Source: Prevotella sp. UBA6387 (GTDB taxonomy: Bacteria > Bacteroidota > Bacteroidia > Bacteroidales > Bacteroidaceae). Taken from it: DNA of 22,939 nucleotides. This document shows, piece after piece, positions 1 through 6,031 of this stretch. Made by a program: the position numbers and the translations under genes. The stretch lies in the NCBI GenBank assembly GCA_002437565.1, contig DJQL01000086.1, forward strand, positions 1,767 through 24,705. Reading direction: 5' to 3'. Numbering within the stretch: position 1 is the first letter of the stretch; every line of letters begins with the position of its first letter. A model generated the notes under the pieces. It saw only the letters and a list, made by a program, of their open reading frames with translations. It made no database searches and was not told the DNA's origin.

Positions 1-239
1 TCGTAGTAGCGATGGGCGAAGCGCGTGGGCACGGTCTTGCCGAGCTTGCACACCCTGACAACCAGTTCAGCCTCATAGTCGATGCGCCCGAGGTCATCGG
101 GGATGAAAAATGGCTTGCCGTTTTTTTGTAGGCTGGAGTCGGCCTTAAGGAATATCATGGGGCTATCCGTCTTCAATAACGTGTTTTTCAGCTCTTTATT
201 GTGTTCGGGATAGTTCATTCCCACGCAAAATATCTTCAT
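1..239 (-). CDS. FAH-family (fumarylacetoacetate hydrolase-like) protein, N-terminal part only
   Basis: The minus strand reads from an ATG at 237-239 to the window edge without a stop. It gives 79 residues beginning MKIFCVGMNYPEHNKEL and containing SPMIFLKADSSL and GRIDYEAELVVRV. This pattern is typical of the N-terminal half of FAH-superfamily enzymes: a conserved N-Y-x-x-H near the start, P-x-x-F-x-K, then D-Y-E-x-E, where the acidic residues help bind the divalent metal. Family members hydrolyse C-C bonds or hydrate or isomerise 2-keto acids in aromatic or sugar-acid catabolism, so the substrate cannot be named. The C-terminal part lies outside the window. A good minus-strand promoter sits at 280-310, implying a leader of about 37 bases. 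The family call is fairly secure; the specific reaction is unknown. Confidence 0.8.
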   Translation of the reverse strand, partial: MKIFCVGMNYPEHNKELKNTLLKTDSPMIFLKADSSLQKNGKPFFIPDDLGRIDYEAELVVRVCKLGKTVPTRFAHRYY

Positions 240-279
240 CTTTTCAAGGGATTATAATATATGTGCAAATTATCTGTTG

Positions 280-310
280 CAAAGATAGCGCAAACCGAGT
301 GCAATACAAA
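280..310 (-). promoter_or_regulatory. Bacteroidetes-type promoter for the FAH-family gene
   Basis: Read on the minus strand, a -33 TTTG (307-310) is followed by 19 bases and then TATCTTTG (280-287), an exact match to the Bacteroidetes -7 consensus TAnnTTTG. The predicted start of transcription is near 276, about 37 bases before the ATG. A second isolated TATCTTTG on the same strand at 364-371 lacks a -33 partner. Confidence 0.65.
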
Positions 311-467
311 ATAAAAGACAGAAAGACTTTTATTTTTATTGCCGAGATGCCGCCTATCTTATTCAAAGATAACGCAAAATCGCAAGAAAAGGGTCATGCA
401 GTCAAACCGAAATCATAAAAGGCTTAAAAAATAGCCATGGCGTTGTCACGGATAGAAAAAGATTTAT

Positions 468-475
468 TATCTTTG
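468..475 (+). promoter_or_regulatory. -7 element directly abutting the start codon at 480
   Basis: TATCTTTG at 468-475 matches TAnnTTTG exactly and ends only four bases before the ATG at 480. A possible -33 TTG lies at 443-445 with a longish 22-base spacer. With normal Bacteroidetes spacing, transcription would begin at or beside the A of the start codon, so the mRNA would be leaderless or nearly so. Confidence 0.5.
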
Positions 476-479
476 CGGC

Positions 480-683
480 ATGAACAAGCAACGACGTGAC
501 ATATTGCTGGAAGAATGGGGAAAGTTCAGCCTTGACACGGCCAAGCTTATTATTGGTGGTGTTATTCTTGCAGGTATAATGCGTACGGACGTTTCTCCTG
601 AATGCCTGATAATTTATGGTACTCTGTTCGTTGCTTTGTTTTTCGGCATCGGGACAGTTATTTCAAAGAACCAAAAGGCATAG
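480..683 (+). CDS. small two-helix membrane protein (DUF6722-like)
   Basis: A 67-residue protein. A charged amphipathic N-terminus (MNKQRRDILLEEWGKF) is followed by two hydrophobic segments at about residues 21-35 and 43-61, and a short basic tail. The E-W-G-K-F-x-L-D-T-A-K-L segment and the G-I-M-R that follows resemble small Bacteroidales membrane proteins annotated as DUF6722; this is from memory and was not searched. No enzymatic motif is visible. The start is supported by a perfect -7 element four bases upstream. A second, 32-residue hydrophobic ORF begins three bases after the stop, so the two are probably co-transcribed. Function is unknown; with both helices short, a membrane-anchored regulator or accessory peptide is possible but speculative. 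Confidence 0.7.
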   Translation: MNKQRRDILLEEWGKFSLDTAKLIIGGVILAGIMRTDVSPECLIIYGTLFVALFFGIGTVISKNQKA

Positions 684-686
684 CCT

Positions 687-785
687 ATGTTAACAGAATT
701 GTCTATATTCTTGACACTTGTGGCGCTAATGTTAATTTTATCAGCGTTTATAGTGACTCACTTGCCGACTTCAGATAGCAAGTAA
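687..785 (+). CDS. 32-residue single-helix membrane microprotein
   Basis: An ATG at 687 opens a 32-codon frame ending TAA at 783-785. The product starts MLTELSIFLTLVALM and continues through LILSAFIV to a polar tail ending TSDSK. It is one transmembrane helix (about residues 5-24) with a short hydrophilic C-terminus. It begins three bases after the stop of the 67-residue membrane protein, which suggests a two-gene unit and possible translational coupling. There is no separate promoter between them. It is too short for family recognition. Tight spacing and clean amphipathic organisation argue that it is real, but an ORF this short can arise by chance. Confidence 0.5.
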   Translation: MLTELSIFLTLVALMLILSAFIVTHLPTSDSK

Positions 786-786
786 A

Positions 787-794
787 TATTTTTA
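787..794 (+). promoter_or_regulatory. weak -7-like element before gpmA
   Basis: TATTTTTA at 787-794 matches TAnnTTTG at seven of eight positions. A TTG at 762-764 lies 22 bases upstream. It would give a leader of about 18 bases for gpmA. No better candidate is seen, but the match is imperfect and transcription from the preceding small-gene promoter is also possible. Confidence 0.3.
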
Positions 795-815
795 TATACA
801 AACAATAATACGAAA

Positions 816-1559
816 ATGAAAAGAATCGTTTTAATTCGCCACGGCGAGAGCCAGTGGAATCTTGAGAACCGTTTCACAGGTTGGACAAATGTAGACCTCA
901 CCGAGAAGGGCAAGCAGGAGGCACTCGATGCAGGCAAGCTCATGAAGGAGAAGGGCTTCCGTTTTGATATCGCATACACTTCTTACCTGAAGCGTGCCGT
1001 CAAGACCTTGAACAACGTGCTCGACGCAATGGATGAGGACTGGATCCCCGTGGTTAAGACTTGGCGTCTCAACGAGAAGCACTATGGTGCTCTCCAGGGA
1101 TTGAACAAGAAGGAAACCGCCCAAAAGTATGGTGACGAGCAGGTGCTGCTCTGGCGTCGCAGCTTCGACGTGGAGCCCCACGACCTCGCTGCCGATGGCA
1201 CAGGCTCTGCTCTTGCAGACCCTCGCTATGCCAAGGTACCTACACAGTATCTTCCCAAGACAGAGAGCCTTAAGGACTGCATCGCCCGCGTGATGCCTTT
1301 CTGGGAGTGCGAGATCTTCCCGAAGCTCAAGGAGGTCGATAGTATCATCGTGGCCGCTCACGGCAACTCTCTCCGCGGCATTGTGAAGCACCTCAAGGGC
1401 ATCTCCGACAAGGATATCTCTGGCCTTAACATACCAACGGCAACACCTTACGTGTTTGAGTTCGACGATGATCTCAACCTCGTGAACGACTACTATCTCG
1501 GCGACGCCGCTGCCATAGCTGCCAAGGCCGCTGCCGTGGCCAACCAGGGCAAGGCTTAA
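816..1559 (+). CDS. gpmA: 2,3-bisphosphoglycerate-dependent phosphoglycerate mutase
   Basis: This 247-residue cytosolic glycolytic enzyme interconverts 3-phosphoglycerate and 2-phosphoglycerate through a phosphohistidine intermediate. The N-terminal LIRHGES places the catalytic histidine at residue 9. YLKRA (R60), RLNEKHYGALQG (E87 as acid/base) and the second histidine in AAHGNSLRG (H182) complete the active site. The length matches the dPGM family (about 250). The C-terminus ends in an alanine-rich tail rather than the longer extension of some relatives. The start is fixed by the immediate MKRIVLIRHGES signature. The gene is followed by a strong intrinsic terminator and appears monocistronic, unless it reads through from the small membrane genes 30 bases upstream. 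Codon use is strongly biased, as expected for high expression. Confidence 0.97.
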   Translation: MKRIVLIRHGESQWNLENRFTGWTNVDLTEKGKQEALDAGKLMKEKGFRFDIAYTSYLKRAVKTLNNVLDAMDEDWIPVVKTWRLNEKHYGALQGLNKKETAQKYGDEQVLLWRRSFDVEPHDLAADGTGSALADPRYAKVPTQYLPKTESLKDCIARVMPFWECEIFPKLKEVDSIIVAAHGNSLRGIVKHLKGISDKDISGLNIPTATPYVFEFDDDLNLVNDYYLGDAAAIAAKAAAVANQGKA

Positions 1560-1588
1560 GCTAAGCCTCTATAATAAAGGTATAAAGA

Positions 1589-1628
1589 AAGGGGTGCCAA
1601 TAAAATGTCATTGGCACCCCTTCTTTTT
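1589..1628 (+). terminator. strong intrinsic terminator, probably bidirectional
   Basis: A perfect 13-bp stem pairs AAGGGGTGCCAAT (1589-1601) with ATTGGCACCCCTT (1610-1622) across an 8-base loop. CTTTTT follows at 1623-1628. It lies 29 bases after the gpmA stop. The opposite-strand gene ends at 1652, and on that strand the stem is followed by TTTCTTTA, so the same hairpin could end both convergent transcripts. Confidence 0.92.
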
Positions 1629-1651
1629 CAATTATAGTTTATGTAAAAACA

Positions 1652-2575
1652 TTATAGGCTTTTCAAGAAGTTTTCCACGGCATCCACAATCTTGCCTAAG
1701 CCGCTTGCCGTGGTGCTGTCGGTGTTCTGTTTTATCTCCTTCTTTATCTCCTTGCTCACCTCTTGGCTTACTTTCCTTGCCACGCTCTTACCAACCTTGC
1801 TGCTTATTGACATCACGCTGTCGGATACTTGAGAGGCGATGTCGTTGTTGTCGGCAGGTGTCGCGCCATCGTTGTGGTCGCTTATGGCAGAGTGGGTGGA
1901 AACACTGCTTTCATCGTTAACAATCTTTGAGATGGCTTTGGCAATATCGTTCTCATCTGAAGTGAAAACCTTGCCGAAGATTCCGAGCGACGTGCGCACG
2001 GTCTTGTGGGTGAAACCGTTGTCAGAGTCTGGGTCGGGCAGTTCTATTGTCGTTGTGGACCAAAACAGGTAGTTGTGATATTGCAGCATGTTGTCGATGG
2101 CAGCGTTGACCATTGGCGTGGCTATGGCCTTGAGCATTGCCGTGCCAAAAGTCTTGAAAGGGTCTTCGTTGTCGGGTGTGCTGCTTGTGAGCCCTTTCTC
2201 TATGCCGTTGGTCACGTTTTCCTTTATTGCCTGTTGGTGCTCCTCTCTCGATGGGTTGGCTACGGCCATGATTATTAGCAAAGCCACCGCCGCGGCTCCA
2301 ATCCATGTCCATACCTTCATGGTCTTCTTGGCAGATAGATCTCTTTGGCCCTTGGCATTGGTGCCAGGCATTGGCGGTGGGGTAGCCGTTGCGTTAGCGT
2401 CGTTGTCGGCATTGCCGTCGAAGAGGGTCTTGAGCTCTTCCACTTGCCCAGCTGGTGTCCATTGTGCCATGCCCTCAGCCCAGACGAGCGTTGAGGCATC
2501 GATGTGGCGTTGGCGCAGTTCCTCAATGGTGTAGGGACCTTGTTGTGCTCCGTTGACGATAATAAAATAGTTCAT
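1652..2575 (-). CDS. GYF_2-domain single-pass membrane protein
   Basis: A 307-residue protein. Residues 1-52 form a GYF_2-type domain (N-G-x-x-x-G-P-Y-T-x-x-E-L, then W-A-E-G-M-x-x-W-x-P), a small adaptor fold with a conserved Trp/Tyr cluster. A low-complexity Ala/Pro-rich linker (about 60-72) leads to one transmembrane helix (about 88-107, beginning KVWTWIGAAAV). The C-terminal 200 residues are mostly polar and predicted helical, with Ser/Asp/Lys-rich repeats of V-S-D-S-V and V-S-K-E-x-K type near the end. There is no signal peptide, so the GYF domain is presumably cytosolic. The function is unknown; GYF_2 domains are usually assumed to bind partner proteins. The gene runs convergent to gpmA and has its own promoter (2630-2660). 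Confidence 0.8.
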   Translation of the reverse strand: MNYFIIVNGAQQGPYTIEELRQRHIDASTLVWAEGMAQWTPAGQVEELKTLFDGNADNDANATATPPPMPGTNAKGQRDLSAKKTMKVWTWIGAAAVALLIIMAVANPSREEHQQAIKENVTNGIEKGLTSSTPDNEDPFKTFGTAMLKAIATPMVNAAIDNMLQYHNYLFWSTTTIELPDPDSDNGFTHKTVRTSLGIFGKVFTSDENDIAKAISKIVNDESSVSTHSAISDHNDGATPADNNDIASQVSDSVMSISSKVGKSVARKVSQEVSKEIKKEIKQNTDSTTASGLGKIVDAVENFLKSL

Positions 2576-2629
2576 GTTGAATATCCTTTTTAAGCGTTTT
2601 GTCGAAATTTCTCATTGCTTTATTGTGCG

Positions 2630-2660
2630 CAAAGTTATACATTTCTATATTATAAACCAA
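2630..2660 (-). promoter_or_regulatory. promoter for the GYF_2-domain gene
   Basis: On the minus strand a -33 TTG (2658-2660) is followed by a 20-base spacer and TAACTTTG (2630-2637), an exact TAnnTTTG match. Predicted transcription start is near 2626, giving a leader of about 50 bases before the ATG at 2575. Confidence 0.65.
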
Positions 2661-2794
2661 TTTTCATCATGCTTTTTGTCCATGATAATATATTTGCTCC
2701 TTGACGTGGCTTGCATTTTCCGACCGTCAGGCGAAAATTCAATGAGCAACGCATAAAAAACAGGAAAAGGGGTCTCTATTTCCCAAAGATTGCT

Positions 2795-2802
2795 TAAATT
2801 TG
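2795..2802 (+). promoter_or_regulatory. -7 element upstream of the sulfatase gene
   Basis: TAAATTTG at 2795-2802 fits TAnnTTTG exactly and would start transcription near 2806, about 93 bases before the sulfatase ATG. No -33 TTG is found at the expected distance, which fits a promoter that needs an activator. The element overlaps the left arm of the inverted repeat at 2799-2843. Confidence 0.45.
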
Positions 2803-2843
2803 CATATACTTGATGAATAATCTCTTGATCAAGTATATGCAAA
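2799..2843. repeat. perfect 16-bp inverted repeat upstream of the sulfatase
   Basis: TTTGCATATACTTGAT (2799-2814) and its exact reverse complement (2828-2843) flank a 13-base spacer. The left arm overlaps the last four bases of the -7 element TAAATTTG. Neither side carries a T-run, so it is a poor terminator. It could be a binding site for a dimeric regulator or a hairpin in the sulfatase leader. The symmetry is certain; the role is inference. Confidence 0.8.
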
Positions 2844-2898
2844 ACAAGTCTTTTCATGATAAGACAGCAACAATCTATAAAAAGAAAACGAAAACGAG

Positions 2899-4584
2899 AT
2901 GAATAAGTCTATTCTGCCTTTAATGGCTCTTTCGTGTTGTGCTTCTGCCGTACAGGCACAGCAAAAGTCAGAAGCCAAGCGCCCCAACATCGTATACATA
3001 ATGTGTGATGATCACGCGTTCCAGTGCATAAGTGCCTATGGACATGGCATATCCAAACTCGCGCCAACGCCCAACATAGACCGTATAGCCCAGCGCGGCA
3101 TGCGTTTCGACAAGGCTTTCGTTGAGAACTCGCTTTCTACGCCATCGCGCGCATGCCTCATGACTGGCCTTTACAGCCACCAGAACGGGCAGCGGCAACT
3201 TGGCGAGGGCATTGACACGTCGCGCACGTTCTTTACGGAGCTGCTCCAGCAAGCTGGCTATCAAACGGCAGTCGTGGGCAAGTGGCACATGGGATGCGAC
3301 CCGAAAGGGTTCGACTACTATCACATCTACAATGACCAGGGCCAGTATTGGAATCCGCAGTATCGTGGTACCGACACGCCAAATTGCGAGTATGTCGTTG
3401 AGGAAGGCTACTCTACAGACCTAACCACCGACCATGCCATAGACTTCATGGAGCACAGAGACAGCTCGAAGCCTTTCTGCTTGTTGCTTCATCATAAGGC
3501 TCCGCACCGCAATTGGCAACCCAACCTGAAGTATCTTGGCATGTACGACAACGTGGAATTCCCCATGCCCGAGACATTCTACGACGACTATGCCACGCGT
3601 GGGTCGGCCGTGCGCACGCAGAAGATGGCGGTGACGAAGCACATGCGTTGGGAGCAAGACTTCAAGGTGCCAGAGATGCTCGACCTCAACAACGAGGACA
3701 GCAAGGACTCTTACAACGCCCTTATGGGCGAGATAAACCGCATGACCCCTGCGCAACGCTCGGCTTGGGGACGCTATTATTTTCCTCGCAACCGCAAGTT
3801 GCTTGAGGCTCATCTTGAAGGCAAAGACCTTGACAACTGGAAGTATCAGGCCTACATACGCGACTATATGTCGGTCATAGCGAGCGTGGACGAGAGCGTT
3901 GGCCGAGTGCTCGACTATCTTGACAAGAACGGTCTTACCGACAACACCCTCATCATATACACCTCAGACCAGGGGTTCTATATGGGCGAACATGGCTGGT
4001 TCGACAAGCGTTTCATGTATGAGGAGTCGCTTCGCACGCCGCTTATAGTGAGCTATCCAGGACATACGAAGCCAGGTAGCGTGTGCCACAAGCTCGTGCA
4101 GAATATCGACTACGCGCCAACGTTTCTTGACATCGCGGGCGTGCGGAAGCCTAAGGAGATGGTTGGGCAATCGCTTGTCCCATTGCTCGACAACGGCGAC
4201 GCGCAGAAGAAGTGGCGCACGAGCATATACTATCATTACTACGACTACCCCACGTACCACATGGTACGCAAGCACGATGGCGTACGCACCGACCGCTACA
4301 AGTTGATACATTTCTATGGCAAGGGCGGGCTCGATGCCGTGCCAGAGAACAAGTATCAAGGAATGGAGGGCACGGCAGAGAACGCCACTCTCAAGTCGCT
4401 CATCGAAATAGGGTATTTCGAGCCCAAGGATTCGGCTGTAAACTACAACGAGCTTTACGACCTGCAGAACGACCCGCATGAACTGAACAACCTCTATGGA
4501 AAGCCAGGCTATGATAAGATAACAAGGCTGTTGCAGAAGCAGCTTGACGCTTACCGCAAGGCACAGCAGGTTGACGAGTTCTGA
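2899..4584 (+). CDS. exported serine-type sulfatase (S1 family)
   Basis: This 561-residue enzyme should hydrolyse sulfate esters, probably on host or dietary glycans. Residues 1-21 form a signal peptide ending V-Q-A-Q, so it acts in the periplasm or at the cell surface. The metal site begins with PNIVYIMCDD (D37, D38). The signature SLSTPSRACLMTG puts the residue converted to formylglycine at S80, with P82 and R84. This Ser-type site needs an anaerobic sulfatase-maturing radical SAM enzyme, which is not in this window. VGKWHMG (about 125-131), HHKAPH and SDQGFYMGEHGWFDKR carry the remaining metal and sulfate contacts. The C-terminal region with ELYDLQNDPHELNNL is the usual sub-domain. The gene is isolated rather than in an obvious polysaccharide-utilisation locus. 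It resembles sulfatases annotated as GlcNAc-6-sulfatase-like (S1_11), but the subfamily is not proven. Confidence 0.93.
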   Translation: MNKSILPLMALSCCASAVQAQQKSEAKRPNIVYIMCDDHAFQCISAYGHGISKLAPTPNIDRIAQRGMRFDKAFVENSLSTPSRACLMTGLYSHQNGQRQLGEGIDTSRTFFTELLQQAGYQTAVVGKWHMGCDPKGFDYYHIYNDQGQYWNPQYRGTDTPNCEYVVEEGYSTDLTTDHAIDFMEHRDSSKPFCLLLHHKAPHRNWQPNLKYLGMYDNVEFPMPETFYDDYATRGSAVRTQKMAVTKHMRWEQDFKVPEMLDLNNEDSKDSYNALMGEINRMTPAQRSAWGRYYFPRNRKLLEAHLEGKDLDNWKYQAYIRDYMSVIASVDESVGRVLDYLDKNGLTDNTLIIYTSDQGFYMGEHGWFDKRFMYEESLRTPLIVSYPGHTKPGSVCHKLVQNIDYAPTFLDIAGVRKPKEMVGQSLVPLLDNGDAQKKWRTSIYYHYYDYPTYHMVRKHDGVRTDRYKLIHFYGKGGLDAVPENKYQGMEGTAENATLKSLIEIGYFEPKDSAVNYNELYDLQNDPHELNNLYGKPGYDKITRLLQKQLDAYRKAQQVDEF

Positions 4585-4630
4585 TGGTTTATATATATGT
4601 AAAAACGCATGTGTCTATATGAATGTGCAT

Positions 4631-4656
4631 GGCAATATATTTGCCTGATGTCTTTT
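4631..4656 (+). terminator. weak terminator-like hairpin after the sulfatase
   Basis: GGCAA (4631-4635) pairs with TTGCC (4641-4645) over a TATAT loop, and CTTTTT follows eight bases later. The stem has only five pairs, so this is a low-confidence candidate 46 bases after the sulfatase stop. Confidence 0.25.
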
Positions 4657-4803
4657 TGTGTTGCCTTCTGGTGAGACGGTGGTCTCTGTTCATTGTCGCA
4701 TTTTGCTTTTTTTAAACAGGCATCATGCAAGGTGGCATCCTTTTTGAATTTATGTGGTAGCAGGACAAAAATACAATGATTTGTTTAAGAAAGGATGGTC
4801 ATT

Positions 4804-5436
4804 ATGAAAGAGATGAGCTTTAGAAGGATTGCCATGATGCTTGCGATGCTTTTCTGCATGGCATCGGGCGTGGCGTTTGCCCAAGACAATGAGGTCTATA
4901 AGATGGGCAACAACAAGGGCAATGAGCAGTTGCTTAATTCGCTGAAGGCCCGCCAGAAATCGTTGAAGAAAGAGCAACAGGCGTTGCAGAACCTCATAGA
5001 CAGTGCCTATTGGGAGGAATCGCTCGCCGCAATCAGGGACACGACATTCACGTTGGAAGCCGACAGGGTTGTCTTCAAGTACGGACAGATTGCTTATGTC
5101 AACTCCAATACCAACTTCGTTTCGGTCAACAAGAACCAGGCGGTGGTCCAGGTCGCTTTCAACGTTCCATTCTCTGGGCCAAACGGCATAGGTGGAGTCA
5201 CCGTCCAGGGCAATGTGGGTGGCTATAAGATAGAAACCGACAAGAAGGGCACTACCACCGTGAAGATGACCGTGATAGGCGTGGGCATCTCTGCCCAGAT
5301 CTGGATTACGATGTACAAGGGCACGCATGAGGCAAGTGTGGATGTCATGCCAAATTTCAACTCCCGCAATATAACGCTCAATGGTGTCTTGCTGCCATTG
5401 GGGAAGAGCGATGTCTTTAAGGGAAGAACCTTGTAA
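4804..5436 (+). CDS. exported DUF4251 protein
   Basis: From the chosen ATG this is a 210-residue protein. It has an N-terminal signal peptide (basic KEMSFRR, hydrophobic core, cleavage after A-F-A before Q) and a Lys/Gln-rich helical segment (SLKARQKSLKKEQQALQNL) that may form a short coiled coil. A beta-rich domain of DUF4251 type follows, containing T-L-E-A-D-R-V, S-S/N-x-T-N-F-V-S-V and the closing N-x-x-x-I-T-L-N-G-x-L-L-P. DUF4251 proteins are common, uncharacterised envelope proteins of Bacteroidales. Starts at 4795, 4804 and 4813 are all in frame; 4804 is preferred because AAGAAAGG (4787-4794) lies nine bases upstream. The gene appears to be a single transcription unit ended by the hairpin at 5450-5489. 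Confidence 0.85.
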   Translation: MKEMSFRRIAMMLAMLFCMASGVAFAQDNEVYKMGNNKGNEQLLNSLKARQKSLKKEQQALQNLIDSAYWEESLAAIRDTTFTLEADRVVFKYGQIAYVNSNTNFVSVNKNQAVVQVAFNVPFSGPNGIGGVTVQGNVGGYKIETDKKGTTTVKMTVIGVGISAQIWITMYKGTHEASVDVMPNFNSRNITLNGVLLPLGKSDVFKGRTL

Positions 5437-5449
5437 ACCATTATCGCGA

Positions 5450-5489
5450 AATCGGGGCTGGGTTTCAAAAGTGGAGTCCAGCCCCGATT
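5450..5489 (+). terminator. terminator-type hairpin after the DUF4251 gene
   Basis: A perfect 12-bp GC-rich stem pairs AATCGGGGCTGG (5450-5461) with CCAGCCCCGATT (5478-5489) around a 16-base loop, 13 bases after the stop codon. The expected T-run is missing: the next bases are GTGTATG. Loss of the T-run would fit insertion of foreign sequence exactly at the foot of the hairpin. Confidence 0.7.
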
Positions 5490-5716
5490 GTGTATGCTCG
5501 GCATGAGCGTTGTATAATGGGTGCAAGTCCCGAGTAAGCCCTAATAGCGGGAATTACATAGTTCATACAAGGCATATGACCGTGGATGAGATTGCACGAC
5601 AAATTAAAGTCATATAGCTATTCAGAGCGGTCGGTGTAAATGAAGTGTGTATGAGATGGAAAGACAATGCCCTTGTCCGAGGAGGTCTCACTGACGCTTC
5701 GAATAGTTTTTAATGA
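5490..5716 (+). mobile_element. possible truncated group II intron (5' ribozyme portion)
   Basis: Directly after the terminator hairpin the sequence begins GTGTATG, resembling the group II 5' end GTGYG. About 30 bases later comes GGGTGCAAGTCCCGAG (5519-5534), which resembles the domain I GTGnAAGTCC element of bacterial group II introns. Further pairings are ATATGAC (5574-5580) with GTCATAT, and GACAA with TTGTC around TGCCC. Class C introns insert just after terminator hairpins, matching this site. I see no reverse transcriptase ORF and no domain V further on, so any intron would be a dead 5' remnant. This is motif-based inference, not proof; another structured RNA is possible. Confidence 0.4.
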
Positions 5717-5959
5717 ATGTCCGCAAATATCCAATTAGTAGATTCGATGTTTAAACTCTGCTCTATAAGAGCAAGCACAGAGTTCCGACCCTTCAAAGAG
5801 CCTAAATCCGAAGTGCCTCCGCTTGAACTTGTAACAGAACTCATTAAGGTATAGTTGCAGGGATTCGGCTATTATGCTGAACAATTCAAGAAAGATGTGT
5901 ATGAAATCGTGATGGACGATATTAGCCTGACAAAGAAGCAGAAGGGTCTCCTCCTCGGA
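5717..5959 (+). pseudogene. possible decayed coding fragment, unrecognised
   Basis: An ATG at 5717 opens a 45-codon frame stopped by TAG at 5852-5854. The same frame continues with protein-like sequence (GFGYYAEQFKKDVYEIVMDD, then SLTKKQKGLLLG) to a second TAG at 5957-5959. The charged, helix-like composition suggests a former gene broken by a nonsense change. I do not recognise the family. It follows the intron-like segment and could be part of the same insertion. A chance reading frame cannot be excluded. Confidence 0.25.
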
Positions 5960-6031
5960 TAGTTGTTGGCGTTTGTGGCGTATTGCCATGAAGTTTCGTG
6001 CCGTTTTTTGTTTCTACATTATTATATGGTA

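Larger units (their letters stand above)
5437..6031. other. 595-base stretch without a convincing gene
   Basis: This interval holds the terminator hairpin (5450-5489), the group II intron-like segment (5490-5716), a nested hairpin at 5754-5784 (AACTCT/AGAGTT enclosing GCTCT/AGAGC) and the broken reading frame to 5959. The last 70 bases before the convergent MFS gene are AT-rich with no clear signal. Confidence 0.6.

Noticed and set aside
355..371. Small palindrome TATCTT-ATTCA-AAGATA
   Set aside because: Only six pairs in AT-rich sequence; probably a by-product of -7-like motifs.
831..1391. 186-codon minus-strand ORF within gpmA
   Set aside because: It is antisense to a clear conserved enzyme and has no recognisable domain; it reflects the biased codon use of gpmA.
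2645..2857. 70-codon minus-strand ORF before the sulfatase
   Set aside because: It overlaps the sulfatase promoter, the inverted repeat and the promoter region of the GYF gene; no family features.
2968..4481. Several long ORFs overlapping the sulfatase on both strands
   Set aside because: They are shadows of the sulfatase reading frame with no domains of their own.
5735..5989. 84-codon minus-strand ORF
   Set aside because: No promoter, no recognised domain; the opposite frame looks more protein-like, though also broken.
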